Origin: Roseomonas sp. GC11
GTDB taxonomy: Bacteria; Pseudomonadota; Alphaproteobacteria; Acetobacterales; Acetobacteraceae
NCBI RefSeq assembly: GCF_024437745.1
Contig: NZ_JANFNY010000006.1
Span: forward strand, 17,757-81,756
DNA: 64,000 nucleotides
Direction of reading: 5' to 3'
Shown here: one piece after another, positions 38,495-52,947 of the stretch
How positions within the stretch are numbered: the stretch's first letter is position 1
How the letters are laid out: the number at the start of each line of letters is the position of its first letter
The notes under the pieces: generated by a model
Seen by the model: only the letters and a program-made list of their open reading frames with translations
Told to the model about the DNA's origin: nothing
Database searches by the model: none
Position numbers and translations under genes: made by a program

Positions 38495-40665
38495 GTGTAG
38501 CGGATGCCGCCCAGCACCATCCGCCGCAGCCCGAAGAAGCAGGCCGTGGTGGAGGAGCAGGAGGAGACGTATTCCTTGTCGAACAGGTTGGTCACGTTCA
38601 GCGTCGCTTCCACACCTTCGAGGGGGCCGCCGAAGCGGCTCAGATCGTAGCGGATGGAAGCATCATAGAGGGTGGCGGCGGGAACGTGGAAGCTGTTCGC
38701 CTGGTCGCCCATGCTGGTGCCGAGGTAGCGCACGCCACCGCCGACGCCGAGCCCGGCCAGCGCCCCCTCGCGGAAGCGGTAATTGGCCCAGGCCGAGGCC
38801 ATGTGCTTGGGCACCACCGGCGCCTGATTGCCCGTCACCCCCGCCACGGCGGAGCTGGTGATCACCGCGTTGGTGTAGGTGTAGGTGCCGATCAGGTCGA
38901 GGTTGCGGCTGATCGTCGCGCGCCCCTCCAGCTCGATGCCGCGCGAGCGGATCTCGCCCGTCTCGATCGAGTAGCTGGTGTTGTTGGGGTCGGTGGTCAG
39001 GACATTCTGCTGGGTGATCTGGAAGCCGGCGAGCTGGATGAAGCTGTCATAGCCATCCGGCTGGAACTTCACGCCCACCTCGTACATCTGCCCCGTGGTG
39101 GGGTCGAAGGGCGTGCCGCCGCGCGCCGGGGAATAGGTGCCGCTGTTGGGCAGGAAGGAGGTGGCGTAGCTGGCATAGGGCGCCAGGCCATTGTCGAAGC
39201 GGTAGAGCGCGCCCGCCCGCCAGGTGGTGGCGGTGTCGAACTGGCTGGTATGGGTGCCGCTGCTGCGCGTCACCGTCTCGCTGCTGGCGAAGTCCTGGCG
39301 GATGCCGAGGGTGAAATGCCAGCGGCCATAGGCCATCTGGTCCTGCAGGTAGGTGCCGAGCTGGTCCTGGATCTGCGTGGTCAGCGCGGCGTTGATGGTG
39401 GGGACGGTGATGCCATAGGCCGGGCTGAACATGCTCAGCGAACTGACATTGGCCTGCCCCAGCCGGCGCTTGGCGGAGGCGCGGCTGTAGTCGAGCCCGC
39501 CGAGGACGACATGCTCCAGCCCGCCGGTGCGGAAGACCGCCTGCGCCTGGTTGTCGAGGGCGAAGCTGTCGACATGCTCGATGGAGAGGGCGGCGGCGCG
39601 CGCCAGCGTCCTGCCATCGGCGGAGATGCTGCGGATGGAGATGCCGCGGAACTCGCTGTCGATATGCTGGTAGCGGAAATTCTGGCGGAAGGTCCAGACA
39701 TCGTCCAGCTGGCGCTCGAACTGGTAGCCGATGGAGGCCTGCCGGCGCTCGAAATGGTTCCAGTTGGGGTCGCCGCTGAAGAAGTTGGAATGCAGCTGGC
39801 CGTTGCGGTTGGCCAGCACCGTGCCGCTGGCGGGGACGAAGCCGTAGAAGCCGCTATCCGGGTCGTACTGGTAGTTGGCCAGGATGGTGAGCGTCGTCTC
39901 CTTGTCCGGCCGCCAGGTCAGGGCCGGGGCGATGGCGATGCGCTGCTCGTCATTATAGTCCACCTGGCTGCCGGCGGTGCGGGCGATGCCGCTCAGGCGG
40001 TAGAGGAAGGTGCCATCCTCGGTGACCTTGCCGCCGAGGTCGAAGGCGGTCTGCGCCAGCCCGTGGCTGCCCGCCTCCAGCCGCACCTCGTGGATCGTCT
40101 CCTCGGTGGGGCGGCGGCTGACGAGGTTGACGATGCCGCCCGAGCCGCTCTGGCCATAGAGGACGGAGGCGGGGCCGCGCAGCACCTCGATGCGCTCCAG
40201 CAGCCAGGGGTCCACATTGGGCACGGCGTAGGAAATGCCGCGCTGCTGGCGCAGCCCGTCGAGATAGTTGACATAGGCCGCATCGGTGCCCTGGCCGCCG
40301 AAGCCGCGGACATAGACGCTGTCATAGCGCACGCCCGGCCGCACCTCGCCCTGCACGCCGGCGGTGTAGCGCAGCGCCTGGGAGACGGTGGTGGCGCCCT
40401 GGTCGTCCATCTGGTCGCGGGTGACGACGCCCAGCGATTGCGGCGCCTCGATCAGCGGCGTGTCGGTCTTGGTGCCGGTGGTGGTCAGCGGCGCGACATA
40501 GCCACGGATCGGCTGCCATGCCTTCCAGGCCGTGCCCTGGACCTGCACTTCCGGCAATTCGGTGGCGGCGGCATCCTGGGCGCGCGCCGGGGCGGCGGCG
40601 CCGAGGGCCGCCAGGGCCACGCCGGCGAGCAGGAGGGCCCGGCGAGCCGGAAGGGTGCGGAGCAT
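38488..40665 (-). CDS. TonB-dependent siderophore receptor
   Basis: 725-residue outer-membrane receptor. The signal peptide ends in PARAQDAAA; a short N-terminal extension and plug domain follow (IEAPQSLGVVTRDQM, then ERIEVLRGPASVLYGQSGSG), then a 22-strand barrel ending in GLRRMVLGGIRYTW with the terminal aromatic residue. This matches the ferrichrome/ferrioxamine-type hydroxamate receptor group, though the ligand is unproven. ATG at 40665 has GGAGAA at ideal spacing. A near-perfect Fur box lies 53 bp upstream. Confidence 0.94.
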   Translation of the reverse strand: MLRTLPARRALLLAGVALAALGAAAPARAQDAAATELPEVQVQGTAWKAWQPIRGYVAPLTTTGTKTDTPLIEAPQSLGVVTRDQMDDQGATTVSQALRYTAGVQGEVRPGVRYDSVYVRGFGGQGTDAAYVNYLDGLRQQRGISYAVPNVDPWLLERIEVLRGPASVLYGQSGSGGIVNLVSRRPTEETIHEVRLEAGSHGLAQTAFDLGGKVTEDGTFLYRLSGIARTAGSQVDYNDEQRIAIAPALTWRPDKETTLTILANYQYDPDSGFYGFVPASGTVLANRNGQLHSNFFSGDPNWNHFERRQASIGYQFERQLDDVWTFRQNFRYQHIDSEFRGISIRSISADGRTLARAAALSIEHVDSFALDNQAQAVFRTGGLEHVVLGGLDYSRASAKRRLGQANVSSLSMFSPAYGITVPTINAALTTQIQDQLGTYLQDQMAYGRWHFTLGIRQDFASSETVTRSSGTHTSQFDTATTWRAGALYRFDNGLAPYASYATSFLPNSGTYSPARGGTPFDPTTGQMYEVGVKFQPDGYDSFIQLAGFQITQQNVLTTDPNNTSYSIETGEIRSRGIELEGRATISRNLDLIGTYTYTNAVITSSAVAGVTGNQAPVVPKHMASAWANYRFREGALAGLGVGGGVRYLGTSMGDQANSFHVPAATLYDASIRYDLSRFGGPLEGVEATLNVTNLFDKEYVSSCSSTTACFFGLRRMVLGGIRYTW

Positions 40666-40717
40666 GGCATGGTTCTCCATCGCGGGGGGAGGCGCGGAAC
40701 AATCCGCCACCGCCCGC

Positions 40718-40736
40718 AATAATGAGAATCATTATC
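40718..40736. promoter_or_regulatory. Fur box upstream of the siderophore receptor
   Basis: AATAATGAGAATCATTATC matches 17 of 19 positions of the classical Fur box GATAATGATAATCATTATC. In a GC-rich background such an AT-rich palindrome is striking. It implies repression of the receptor-esterase operon when iron is plentiful. Confidence 0.85.
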
Positions 40737-40795
40737 ACCCGCAATCCACAGGGGGGATGCATGTCCGGTTGTTCATGAAACAGTGCCAACCGGGG

Positions 40796-40869
40796 GGAAA
40801 CCCATGAATGGGTTTCCAAAGGCCTCAGGCCTTTGGTCGGGAGAGTTTGAGAGGGGCGAAGCCCCTCTC
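40796..40869. repeat. Family B palindrome cluster (B3)
   Basis: GGAAACCCAT/ATGGGTTTCC (40796-40817), CCAAAGGCC/GGCCTTTGG (40816-40836) and GAGAGGGGC-GAA-GCCCCTCTC (40849-40869), between co-directional smpB and the TonB receptor gene; also the likely end of the smpB transcript. Confidence 0.82.
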
Positions 40870-40900
40870 GACACCCCGCGCCGGCCCTCGCGGGCCGCCC

Positions 40901-41386
40901 TCAGCCCTTCTCGCGCATCAGCCGGGCCTTGTCGCGCTGCCAGTCGCGCGCGGCGATGGCCTGGCGCTTATCGGCCTTGTTCTTGCCCTCGGCGAGGCCG
41001 AGCACGACCTTGGCCACACCGCGCTCGTTGAACAGGATCTCGAGCGGCACGAGGGTCGCGCCCTCGCGCGTCACGGAGCCGGTCAGCTCGCGCACCTGCT
41101 TCTTGTGCAGCAGCAGCTTGCGCGGGCGGCGCGGCTCGAACTTCGCCATGAAGCTGCCGGCCTGCCATTCGGGGATATAGCTGTTGAACAGCCACATCTC
41201 GCCATCGCGCTCGCCGGCCCAGGCATCGGCCAGGGCGGCGCGGCCGGCGCGGAGCGACTTCACCTCCGGCCCCAGCAGCACCAGCCCGGCCTCGAAGGTC
41301 TCGTTGATCTTGTAGTCGAAGCGCGCCTTGCGGTTCTGCGCGGCGGTGCCGTGCGAGATCAGCGACTTCTTGCGAGGCTCAGCCAT
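40901..41386 (-). CDS. smpB: SsrA-binding protein SmpB
   Basis: 161-residue partner of tmRNA in trans-translation. The oligonucleotide-binding barrel is recognised from NRKARFDYKINETFEAG, LLGPEVKSLR and FEPRRPRKLLLHK; the C-terminal basic tail (NKADKRQAIAARDWQRDKAR) is the part that enters the ribosome. Follows dapA by 44 bp, as is common in alphaproteobacteria. No tmRNA gene was recognised in the window. Confidence 0.97.
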   Translation of the reverse strand: MAEPRKKSLISHGTAAQNRKARFDYKINETFEAGLVLLGPEVKSLRAGRAALADAWAGERDGEMWLFNSYIPEWQAGSFMAKFEPRRPRKLLLHKKQVRELTGSVTREGATLVPLEILFNERGVAKVVLGLAEGKNKADKRQAIAARDWQRDKARLMREKG

Positions 41387-41400
41387 TCTTGTCCCCTGCG

Positions 41401-41420
41401 GGGAGGGGCGCGCCCCTCCC
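41401..41420. terminator. GC palindrome between dapA and smpB
   Basis: GGGAGGGGCG/CGCCCCTCCC is a perfect 20-bp palindrome in the 44-bp gap between co-directional dapA and smpB. There is no T-run, so read-through into smpB is likely. Confidence 0.4.
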
Positions 41421-41430
41421 GGCCTTCATC

Positions 41431-42309
41431 TCAGTTCAGCAACCCGGCGGAGAGCATGGCGGCCTTCACCCGCTCCCGCGTGCTGTCGGCCACGGGCGCC
41501 ATCGGCAGGCGGCAGAAGGCGGTGGATTTGCCGAGCAGGCTCGCCGCGTACTTCACCGGCCCCGGCGAGGTCTCGCAGAACATGGCGTCGTGCAGCGGCA
41601 CCAGCCGCTCCTGCAGCGCCATGGCGGTGGCGAGGTCCCCTGCCTCCCAGGCGCTGTGCATCTCGGCGCAGAGGCGCGGCGCGACATTGGCCGAGACGCT
41701 GATGCAGCCCGCCCCGCCCGAGGCGCGGAAGGCCAGCGCCGTGTGGTCCTCGCCCGAGAGCTGGCAGAAATCCGGCCCGCAGGCGAGGCGCGTGTGCAGC
41801 GGCCGCGCCAGATTGGCCGTGGCATCCTTCACGCCGACGATGTTCGGGTGCTTCGCCAGCCGCGCCATGGTCTCGACGCTCATGTCGACGACGCTGCGGC
41901 CGGGGATGTTGTAGATCAGCACGGGCAGGTCCACCGCATCGGCGATCGCCTTGAAGTGGAGGTAGAGCCCCTCCTGCGTCGGCTTGTTGTAGTAGGGCGT
42001 GACCACCAGGGCGGCATCGGCGCCGGCATCCTTGGCGTGGCGCGTCAGGGCGATGGCCTCGTCCGTGCTGTTCGAGCCGGTGCCGGCGATCACCGGCACG
42101 CGCCCGCCGGCGGCCTCGACGCAGAGCTCGACGACGCGGTGGTGCTCCTCATGCGACAGGGTCGGGCTCTCGCCCGTGGTGCCGACGGGGATCAGGCCAT
42201 GCGTGCCCTCCGACACCTGCCAGGCGACGAAGTCCTGGAAGGCTTTCGGGTCCAGCGCGCCATCCTCGGTCATGGGGGTGATCAGCGCGACAAGGGAACC
42301 CTTGAACAT
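41431..42309 (-). CDS. dapA: 4-hydroxy-tetrahydrodipicolinate synthase
   Basis: 292-residue aldolase-type enzyme of lysine and diaminopimelate synthesis, condensing pyruvate with aspartate semialdehyde. The pyruvate-binding [10 protein letters not shown], the catalytic Tyr in [11 protein letters not shown] and the Schiff-base Lys in [10 protein letters not shown] are all present. Normal length. It diverges from slt across a 347-bp gap containing family B cluster B4. Confidence 0.96.
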   Translation of the reverse strand: MFKGSLVALITPMTEDGALDPKAFQDFVAWQVSEGTHGLIPVGTTGESPTLSHEEHHRVVELCVEAAGGRVPVIAGTGSNSTDEAIALTRHAKDAGADAALVVTPYYNKPTQEGLYLHFKAIADAVDLPVLIYNIPGRSVVDMSVETMARLAKHPNIVGVKDATANLARPLHTRLACGPDFCQLSGEDHTALAFRASGGAGCISVSANVAPRLCAEMHSAWEAGDLATAMALQERLVPLHDAMFCETSPGPVKYAASLLGKSTAFCRLPMAPVADSTRERVKAAMLSAGLLN

Positions 42310-42423
42310 CGGACGAAACTTTCCTTTTCCGCGGGCCGTTCCGGCGGCCGCACAGGCTGGCTGGCGTGGTGGCAGGGCGTGGAAGCTAGGCGCCCTGCCC
42401 TTCCCGCACAAGGGCGCGTGGCC

Positions 42424-42580
42424 TTGAGAGGGGCTTTGCCCCTCTCAAACCTGCGCGGCAGTGCCGCGCAGCCACCAAAGGCCTGAGGCCTTTGGAAACC
42501 CAACTGAAGGCAGGTGCAGGGGGCCCTGCCCCCTGCCCAAGGGAAAGAAGGGGGGAGCTTGAGGGGGCAAAGCCCCCTCA
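42424..42580. repeat. Family B palindrome cluster (B4) in a divergent gap
   Basis: Hairpins in the same order as in B2: TTGAGAGGGGC/GCCCCTCTCAA (42424-42448), CTGCGCGGCA/TGCCGCGCAG (42451-42471), CCAAAGGCC/GGCCTTTGG (42475-42495), GCAGGGGGC/GCCCCCTGC (42516-42536) and a TTGAGGGGGC-type stem (42559-42580). It lies between divergent dapA and slt and so cannot be a downstream terminator of either. The rest of the 347-bp gap (42310-42656) shows no gene or clear promoter. Confidence 0.82.
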
Positions 42581-42656
42581 GGGGCCATGCGGGGCTGACG
42601 CCGCATCCCGTGGGAAGGGAGGACAAGGGCGGGGCTTTCCGATAGGGTCCGCCGCC

Positions 42657-44744
42657 ATGTCCGCCCGCCTCTCCGCCCACGCCCCTGCCCGCCCCCACGC
42701 CCGGCGCCGCTGGCTGCCCATCCTGGCGCTGCCCATCCTGGCGCTGCCCGTCCTGGCGCTGCTCTCCGCCGCGCCCGCCCTGGCCCAGCCCTGGGCGCCG
42801 GAGCCCGCCCGCGCCGCCGGGCGCGCCGCCATGGCCGCCGCCCAGGCCGGGCGCTGGGCCGAGGCCGAGACCCTCGCCCGCCAGGGGGCGGACCCGCTGG
42901 CGGCCAAGCTCGTCACCTGGGCGCGGCTGCAGGTGCGCGGCCAGGCGACAGCCGAGGAAATCGCCAATTTCATCGCCACCAACCCGGACTGGCCGCTGCA
43001 ATCCACCCTCGTCCAGCGCGGCGAGGAAGTGCTGCCGGTGATGGCGCCGGATGCCGTGGTGCTGCGCCTCTTCGCCCGCCAGCCGCCGCGCGGCCTGCCG
43101 GCGCTGCGGCAGCTGGCCGAGGCGCTGCAACGCCAGGGCAAGGCGGCGGACGCCACCCGCGTGCTGCGCGCCGGCTGGCGCGAGGGCGCGGGCGATGCCT
43201 CCAGCGAGCCCACCTTCCTCGCCGTCTTCGGCGGCCAGCTGCGGCCCGAGGACCACCGCGCCCGCTTCGAGAAGCTGGCCTGGACGCGGCAGACCACCGC
43301 CGCCGCCCGCCTGCTGCCGCTGCTGCCCGCCGCGATGGCGCAGTCGGCGCAGCTCCGCCTCGCTTTGGCCGGGGACCAGCCGGGGGCGGAGGCCAATGCC
43401 ACGCCACGCGCCGCCGGCGATCTCGGCCTCGCCGCCGAGCTGGCCCGCTTCCTCCGCCGCCAGGACCGGGACCGCGAGGCCGCCGCCCTGTGGCAGCGCG
43501 CCGAGCCGCTGCAGCGCGACCTGACGCCGGATGCCGCCCGCGCCCTGTGGACGGAGCGGCAGGTGCTCTCCCGCAAGCTGCTGCGGCTGGGCGATGCGGA
43601 GGCCGCCTACCGCGTCGCCGCCGCGCATGGCCAGACGGAGGGCGAGGGCTTCCAGGAGGCCGAGTTCTGGGCCGGCTTCATCGCCCTGCGCCGGCTGGAG
43701 GACCCGGCCCGCGCCGCCCGCCACTTCGCCCGCCTGGGCCAGGACAGCGCCAGCGTCATCACCAATGCGCGCGGCGCCTACTGGCGCGCCCGCGCCGCCG
43801 CCGCCCAGGGCCGCGCGGAGGAAGCGCGCAGCCAGCTTGCCGCCGCCGCCGCCCTGCCCACCGCCTTCTATGGCCAGCTCGCCGCCCTGGCGCTGGGGGA
43901 GAGCCCGGCGCAGCTCGCCGCGCGCATCGCCAGGACCCGCCCGCCACAGCCCAGCGCCGAGGCCGCCGCCGCCTATCTGGACAAGGACCTCGCCCGCGCC
44001 GTGCTGACGCTGGCCGATCTCGGCGACACCAGCCGCGCCCGCGCCTTCCTGCTGCGGCTGGAGGAAATCGCGGCGGCGCCACAGGACCAGGTGCTGGCGG
44101 CGCGGCTGGCCACCAGCATCGGCCGGCCGGACCATGCCGTCTGGGTCGCCCGGCGCGGCGGCGTCGATGGCGTGATGATGCTGCCCGAGGGCTACCCCAC
44201 CCCCTATGCCCTGCCCGCCGGGGCGGAGGTGGAGCCGGCCTTCGCCTGGGCCATCACCCGGCAGGAAAGCAATTTCGACCCCTCCGCCATCTCCAGCGCC
44301 AATGCGCGCGGGCTGATGCAGCTGCTGCCCTCCACCGCGGCGCTGGTGGCGCGGCAGCTCGGCATCCCGCACCAGCCGGCCTGGCTGACCAGCCAGCCGG
44401 AGCACAATATCCGCCTCGGCACGCGCTATCTGGCGGACCAGATCGCGCGCTTCGGCAACCTCGCCATGGCGGCGGCGGCCTACAATGCCGGGCCGCGCCG
44501 GGTGGAGGAGTGGGTGGTCACCTATGGCGACCCGCGCCTGCCGCCCGGCAACGGCGGCACGGACATGATCGACTGGATGGAACAGATCCCCTTCAGCGAA
44601 ACCCGCAACTACGCCCAGCGCGTGGTGGAGAATGCCGTGGTCTACCGCGCCCTCGGCGCGCAGGGCGGCAGCCAATGGGGCGGCCAGGAGGGGCAGGAGC
44701 ACCCGCTGCAGCCCTGGCTGGCCCCCGTGCTGGCGGCGCGCTGA
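42657..44744 (+). CDS. Soluble lytic murein transglycosylase
   Basis: 695-residue periplasmic transglycosylase of the Slt70 type. A signal peptide built of repeated LPILA units is followed by a long helical-repeat superhelix (about 45-500) and a C-terminal SLT domain: catalytic Glu in ITRQESNFDPSAIS, then ARGLMQLLPSTA and AAAYNAGPRRVEEW. It cleaves glycan strands, leaving anhydromuropeptides, which the AmpG-like permease in this window could recover. Its stop overlaps the pgpA start (TGATG). Confidence 0.93.
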   Translation: MSARLSAHAPARPHARRRWLPILALPILALPVLALLSAAPALAQPWAPEPARAAGRAAMAAAQAGRWAEAETLARQGADPLAAKLVTWARLQVRGQATAEEIANFIATNPDWPLQSTLVQRGEEVLPVMAPDAVVLRLFARQPPRGLPALRQLAEALQRQGKAADATRVLRAGWREGAGDASSEPTFLAVFGGQLRPEDHRARFEKLAWTRQTTAAARLLPLLPAAMAQSAQLRLALAGDQPGAEANATPRAAGDLGLAAELARFLRRQDRDREAAALWQRAEPLQRDLTPDAARALWTERQVLSRKLLRLGDAEAAYRVAAAHGQTEGEGFQEAEFWAGFIALRRLEDPARAARHFARLGQDSASVITNARGAYWRARAAAAQGRAEEARSQLAAAAALPTAFYGQLAALALGESPAQLAARIARTRPPQPSAEAAAAYLDKDLARAVLTLADLGDTSRARAFLLRLEEIAAAPQDQVLAARLATSIGRPDHAVWVARRGGVDGVMMLPEGYPTPYALPAGAEVEPAFAWAITRQESNFDPSAISSANARGLMQLLPSTAALVARQLGIPHQPAWLTSQPEHNIRLGTRYLADQIARFGNLAMAAAAYNAGPRRVEEWVVTYGDPRLPPGNGGTDMIDWMEQIPFSETRNYAQRVVENAVVYRALGAQGGSQWGGQEGQEHPLQPWLAPVLAAR

Positions 44745-45259
44745 TGCCGGACGGGGCGGCCATGGGTGGGGAGGGCACGGCCCGCCGGGGGGGCGCCCTG
44801 CCCCGGATGCTGGCCAGCCTGGGCGGGGTGGGCTTCCTGCGCCCCGCCCCCGGCAGCTGGGGCAGCGCCGTGGTGCTGCCGGCGGCGCTGCTCGGCCCCT
44901 GGGCCTGCCTGGCGCTGGCGGGGCTGTGCGCGGCCCTCGGCTGGTGGGCGCTGGCCCGCCTGCCCGAGGCGCGCGAAGACCCCTCCTGGGTGGTGATCGA
45001 CGAGGGCGCGGGGCAGAGCCTCGCCCTGGCCGCGCTCGGCAGCGGCCTCGCCACGGGCGTCCCGTCGGGTTTCGGCGCGGCGCCGGGCATCGCGCTGGCC
45101 TTCCTGCTGTTCCGGCTGTTCGACATCACCAAGCCCGGGCCGGTGGGCTGGGCGGACCGCCAGAAGGGCGCCAGCGGCGTCATGCTGGACGACATCATCG
45201 CCGGCGCCCTGGCCGCCCTGGTCATCCTGGCGCTGCGCCTCGGGGGGATGCTGCCATGA
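44744..45259 (+). CDS. pgpA: Phosphatidylglycerophosphatase A
   Basis: 171-residue membrane enzyme that dephosphorylates phosphatidylglycerophosphate. Signature segments: [30 protein letters not shown] and [10 protein letters not shown], with three or four membrane helices. ATG at 44744 overlaps the slt stop; ATG at 44762 would remove a non-conserved N-terminus. Followed by pncC after 10 bp. Confidence 0.92.
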   Translation: MPDGAAMGGEGTARRGGALPRMLASLGGVGFLRPAPGSWGSAVVLPAALLGPWACLALAGLCAALGWWALARLPEAREDPSWVVIDEGAGQSLALAALGSGLATGVPSGFGAAPGIALAFLLFRLFDITKPGPVGWADRQKGASGVMLDDIIAGALAALVILALRLGGMLP

Positions 45260-45269
45260 GCCTGCTGCC

Positions 45270-45764
45270 ATGAACCTGCTGCTGGACGAGACCCTGCTGG
45301 AGCGCGCCGCCGCGCTGCTGGCGCGACTCCAGGCGCGCGGCCTGACCCTGGCCACGGCCGAGAGCTGCACCGGCGGGCTGGTCAGCGCGGCGCTGACCGC
45401 CATCCCCGGCTCCTCCGCCACGCTGCTGGCCGGCTATGTCACCTATTCCAACGCCGCCAAGGCGCGGATGCTGGGCGTGCCGGAGGCGATGCTGGAGGCC
45501 CATGGCGCCGTCAGCGCCGAGGTCGCCCAGGCCATGGCGGAAGGGGCGCTGCGCGATTCGGGGGCGGATCTCGCCATCGCCACCACCGGCATCGCCGGGC
45601 CGGGCGGCGCCACCGCCACCAAGCCGGTCGGGCTGGTGCATTTCGCCTGCGCCCGGCGCGGGCAGGCGACGCGGCGCTATCATCAGGTCTTCCCCGGTGA
45701 CCGCGCGGCGGTGCGGGAGGCCAGCCTCGCCACCGCCTTCGGGCTGCTCGAAGAGGCTCTGTGA
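45270..45764 (+). CDS. pncC: Nicotinamide-nucleotide amidase (CinA C-terminal type)
   Basis: 164-residue stand-alone CinA C-terminal domain that deamidates NMN in pyridine nucleotide recycling. The catalytic Ser lies in [11 protein letters not shown], and [18 protein letters not shown] is the conserved loop. The N-terminal CinA domain is absent, as usual for this group. Third gene of the slt-pgpA-pncC operon. Confidence 0.93.
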   Translation: MNLLLDETLLERAAALLARLQARGLTLATAESCTGGLVSAALTAIPGSSATLLAGYVTYSNAAKARMLGVPEAMLEAHGAVSAEVAQAMAEGALRDSGADLAIATTGIAGPGGATATKPVGLVHFACARRGQATRRYHQVFPGDRAAVREASLATAFGLLEEAL

Positions 45765-45793
45765 AAGAACCTCTGGCTGTATGATGCGTGGTC

Positions 45794-45849
45794 TTGAGAG
45801 GGGCTTCGCCCCTCTCAAACTCTCCCCACCAAAGGCCTGAGGCCTTTGG
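45794..45849. repeat. Family B palindrome pair (B5)
   Basis: TTGAGAGGGGC-TTC-GCCCCTCTCAA (45794-45818) and CCAAAGGCC-TGA-GGCCTTTGG (45829-45849), between co-directional pncC and secG. A reduced copy of the larger clusters. Confidence 0.82.
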
Positions 45850-45970
45850 AAACCCATCTGTTGGCGCCCGGGGATGACGGGGTGGGGCGGCGGCGCCTTC
45901 CCACAATGATCGGTCCGCCGGGATATCCCTGCTGGCGCTTCCTTGCGAAAGCGGCTAGGAGCGCAGCGCC

Positions 45971-48077
<2,107 letters not shown>

Positions 48078-48120
48078 GACCCTGGCGGGGGGAGGCACCG
48101 GCCTTTCCCCGCCGCCCCCT

Positions 48121-48166
48121 ATCGCCCCTCCCCATCGCCCCTCCCCATCGCCCCTCCCTATCGCCC
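48121..48166. repeat. 13-bp tandem repeat after pyrG
   Basis: ATCGCCCCTCCCC-type units start at 48121, 48134, 48147 and 48160 (the last partial) in the gap between pyrG and the cyclase gene. No stem or T-run follows. Confidence 0.85.
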
Positions 48167-48254
48167 TGGGCAGAGCGGCGCGGGCCGCGCGCGAGCGCCC
48201 TGAATGGCTTCCATAAGCCCCCGGGCATTTACCGGGCTTTAAGCTTTCTGCGCC

Positions 48255-51315
<3,061 letters not shown>

Positions 51316-51323
51316 GCGCCACC

Positions 51324-51350
51324 GCCGGGGAGGGCACGCCCCTCCCCGGC
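51324..51350 (+). terminator. Terminator hairpin after eno
   Basis: GCCGGGGAGGG (51324-51334) and CCCTCCCCGGC (51340-51350) form an 11-pair stem with a five-base loop, nine bases after the eno stop; a weak CTCTGTTT tail follows. Confidence 0.6.
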
Positions 51351-51491
51351 CTCTGTTTGCCCGGCCTTGCTTTGTTCGTGTCCTGATGGCCACGCCGGCC
51401 GCGAATTCGTTGTTTTCCCCCACTTCCCCTTGCGCGTTATCTTTATCCTGTCGTTAACCAACGGGCGATTGACGCGGAACGAGGCGAATCG

Positions 51492-51815
51492 ATGCGGGCC
51501 ATCAAGCGGGCGATCCAGGTCCTCTGGCTTCCCCTGGTCTTTGCCGGGCTGATCTGGCACTTCGCCTGGTACGCGGTGCATGGGCCGCGCGTCGGCTCCC
51601 TGGCGCGCGAGGCCAAGGCCGCCGAAATCGCCGCCGCCCGCATCACCCTGGCCGAAGCCGAGGCCGAGCGCGACTCGATCGAGCGCAAGGTGGTCGGCCT
51701 GCGCGGCGACCGCATCGACCGCGACCAGCTCGATGAACGCGCCCGCGCCCTGCTCAACATGGTGGGCAAGGATGAGCTGGTGATGCCCTACGCGCCCAAT
51801 CAAAGGCTCTTTTAA
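51492..51815 (+). CDS. ftsB: Septum formation initiator (FtsB/DivIC family)
   Basis: 107-residue bitopic membrane protein. One helix (VLWLPLVFAGLIWHFAWYAV) is followed by a coiled coil rich in Ala/Glu/Arg (about 35-75) and the family's LDERARALLNMVGKDELV segment. Part of the divisome. The place after eno is conserved in alphaproteobacteria, where pdhA often follows; here a terminator and lysR follow instead. Confidence 0.9.
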   Translation: MRAIKRAIQVLWLPLVFAGLIWHFAWYAVHGPRVGSLAREAKAAEIAAARITLAEAEAERDSIERKVVGLRGDRIDRDQLDERARALLNMVGKDELVMPYAPNQRLF

Positions 51816-51818
51816 GTC

Positions 51819-51934
51819 CTTCTTTTTCTGAAGAAAAAGAAGCAAAAAGACTTTTTTTCAGGCTGCCGCCGTCTCCCGGCACAGCGGGACGCTTTCTGAA
51901 AAAAGTTTTTTGGTTCTTTTTTCCAAAAAAGAAC
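51819..51934. terminator. Family A composite palindrome (A5), bidirectional terminator
   Basis: Only 3 bp from both flanking stop codons (ftsB and the convergent lysR). CTTCTTTTTC hairpin at 51819-51842, variant central part as in A3, GTTCTTTTTT/AAAAAAGAAC hairpin at 51913-51934. Confidence 0.78.
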
Positions 51935-51936
51935 AC

Positions 51937-52812
51937 TTACTTTTCCAAAGCCAACTCCAGCAGCGCCCGGCTCGCCCGGCTGGCATAGCGCTCCCGGTGG
52001 CGCAGCGCCTTGAAGCTGCGCGGCGGCAGGCTGACCCCGGCGCGCACCAGCAGCCCCGCCGCCAGATGCGGCCCCGCCGCGCGCTCCGAGACCACCGTGG
52101 CGCCACCCCCCGCCTCCACCGCCGCCAGCACCGCCTCGTTGGAGGGCAGTTCCAGCGCCACGCGCAGCGGCGACAGCCCCCATTCCTTCAGCAGCCCCTC
52201 AAAGGCGGCCCGCGTGCCGGACCCGGCCTCGCGCATGATCCACGGCGTCTCCGGCAGGCGGGACAGCGCGATCCACCCCGCCCCGGCCCAGGGGTGGCCC
52301 AGCCCCACCACCACCACCAGCTGATCCCGCGCCAGGACGGTCTGCGAGAGCGCCGGCTCCTCCACCTCCCCCTCCACGAAGCCGAGTTCCGCGCTGCCCT
52401 CCAGCACGGCCTGGGCGACGCTGGTGGTGTTGCCCGCCCCCACCTCCACCGCGACAGCGGGGCAAGCCTGGTGAAAGCGCACCAGCAGCGGCGGCAGCCA
52501 GTAGCTCGCCACCGTCTGGCTGGCCTGGATGCGCAGCGTGCCGCGCAGCGTGCCGCCAAGTTCGGAGAGCACCAGCTCCGCCGCCTCGGCCCGCGCCAGC
52601 ACCGCGGCGGCCTCCGTGCGGAAGATGCGGCCTTCCTCCGTCAGCTCGATGCGGCGGCCGACGCGGTGGAACAGGGTGATGCCATGCCGCCCCTCCAGCG
52701 CGCGGATGGCGGCGCTGACGGCCGATTGCGTCAGGTGCAGCGCCTCGGCGGCGCGGGTGACGTGCTCGCGCTCCGCCACAGCCAGGAAGATGCGCAACTG
52801 TTCCAGGGTCAT
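51937..52812 (-). CDS. LysR family regulator (YeiE-like)
   Basis: 291-residue regulator. The N-terminal helix-turn-helix is MTLEQLRIFLAVAEREH then TQSAVSAAIRALEGRHG; the rest is a PBP2-type effector domain starting near LRGTLRIQASQ. The CysB/CbbR-like domain and the divergent yeiH gene match the enterobacterial yeiE-yeiH pair, so control of yeiH, perhaps by sulfite or another anion, is likely. ATG at 52812 fits the usual LysR start; GTG at 52836 is possible. Confidence 0.88.
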   Translation of the reverse strand: MTLEQLRIFLAVAEREHVTRAAEALHLTQSAVSAAIRALEGRHGITLFHRVGRRIELTEEGRIFRTEAAAVLARAEAAELVLSELGGTLRGTLRIQASQTVASYWLPPLLVRFHQACPAVAVEVGAGNTTSVAQAVLEGSAELGFVEGEVEEPALSQTVLARDQLVVVVGLGHPWAGAGWIALSRLPETPWIMREAGSGTRAAFEGLLKEWGLSPLRVALELPSNEAVLAAVEAGGGATVVSERAAGPHLAAGLLVRAGVSLPPRSFKALRHRERYASRASRALLELALEK

Positions 52813-52903
52813 GCGCCGGGCCGCGTCCTTCTCCACCGGGGTGCTGAGCGATATTCAGAAGAGAAATCGAACGGAATGACAAGAACAACGCGTTGGATCG
52901 AAC

Positions 52904-52931
52904 GGATGCGGTGCGGCAGGGTGTCGCATCC
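52904..52931. promoter_or_regulatory. Possible operator between the yeiE-like gene and yeiH
   Basis: GGATGCG and CGCATCC form a 7-bp inverted repeat spaced by 14 bases, 17 bp before the yeiH start. Placement suits a LysR site, but the arms lack the classical T-N11-A core, so this is tentative. Confidence 0.35.
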
Positions 52932-52947
52932 CTGACACGGTTCCGTC

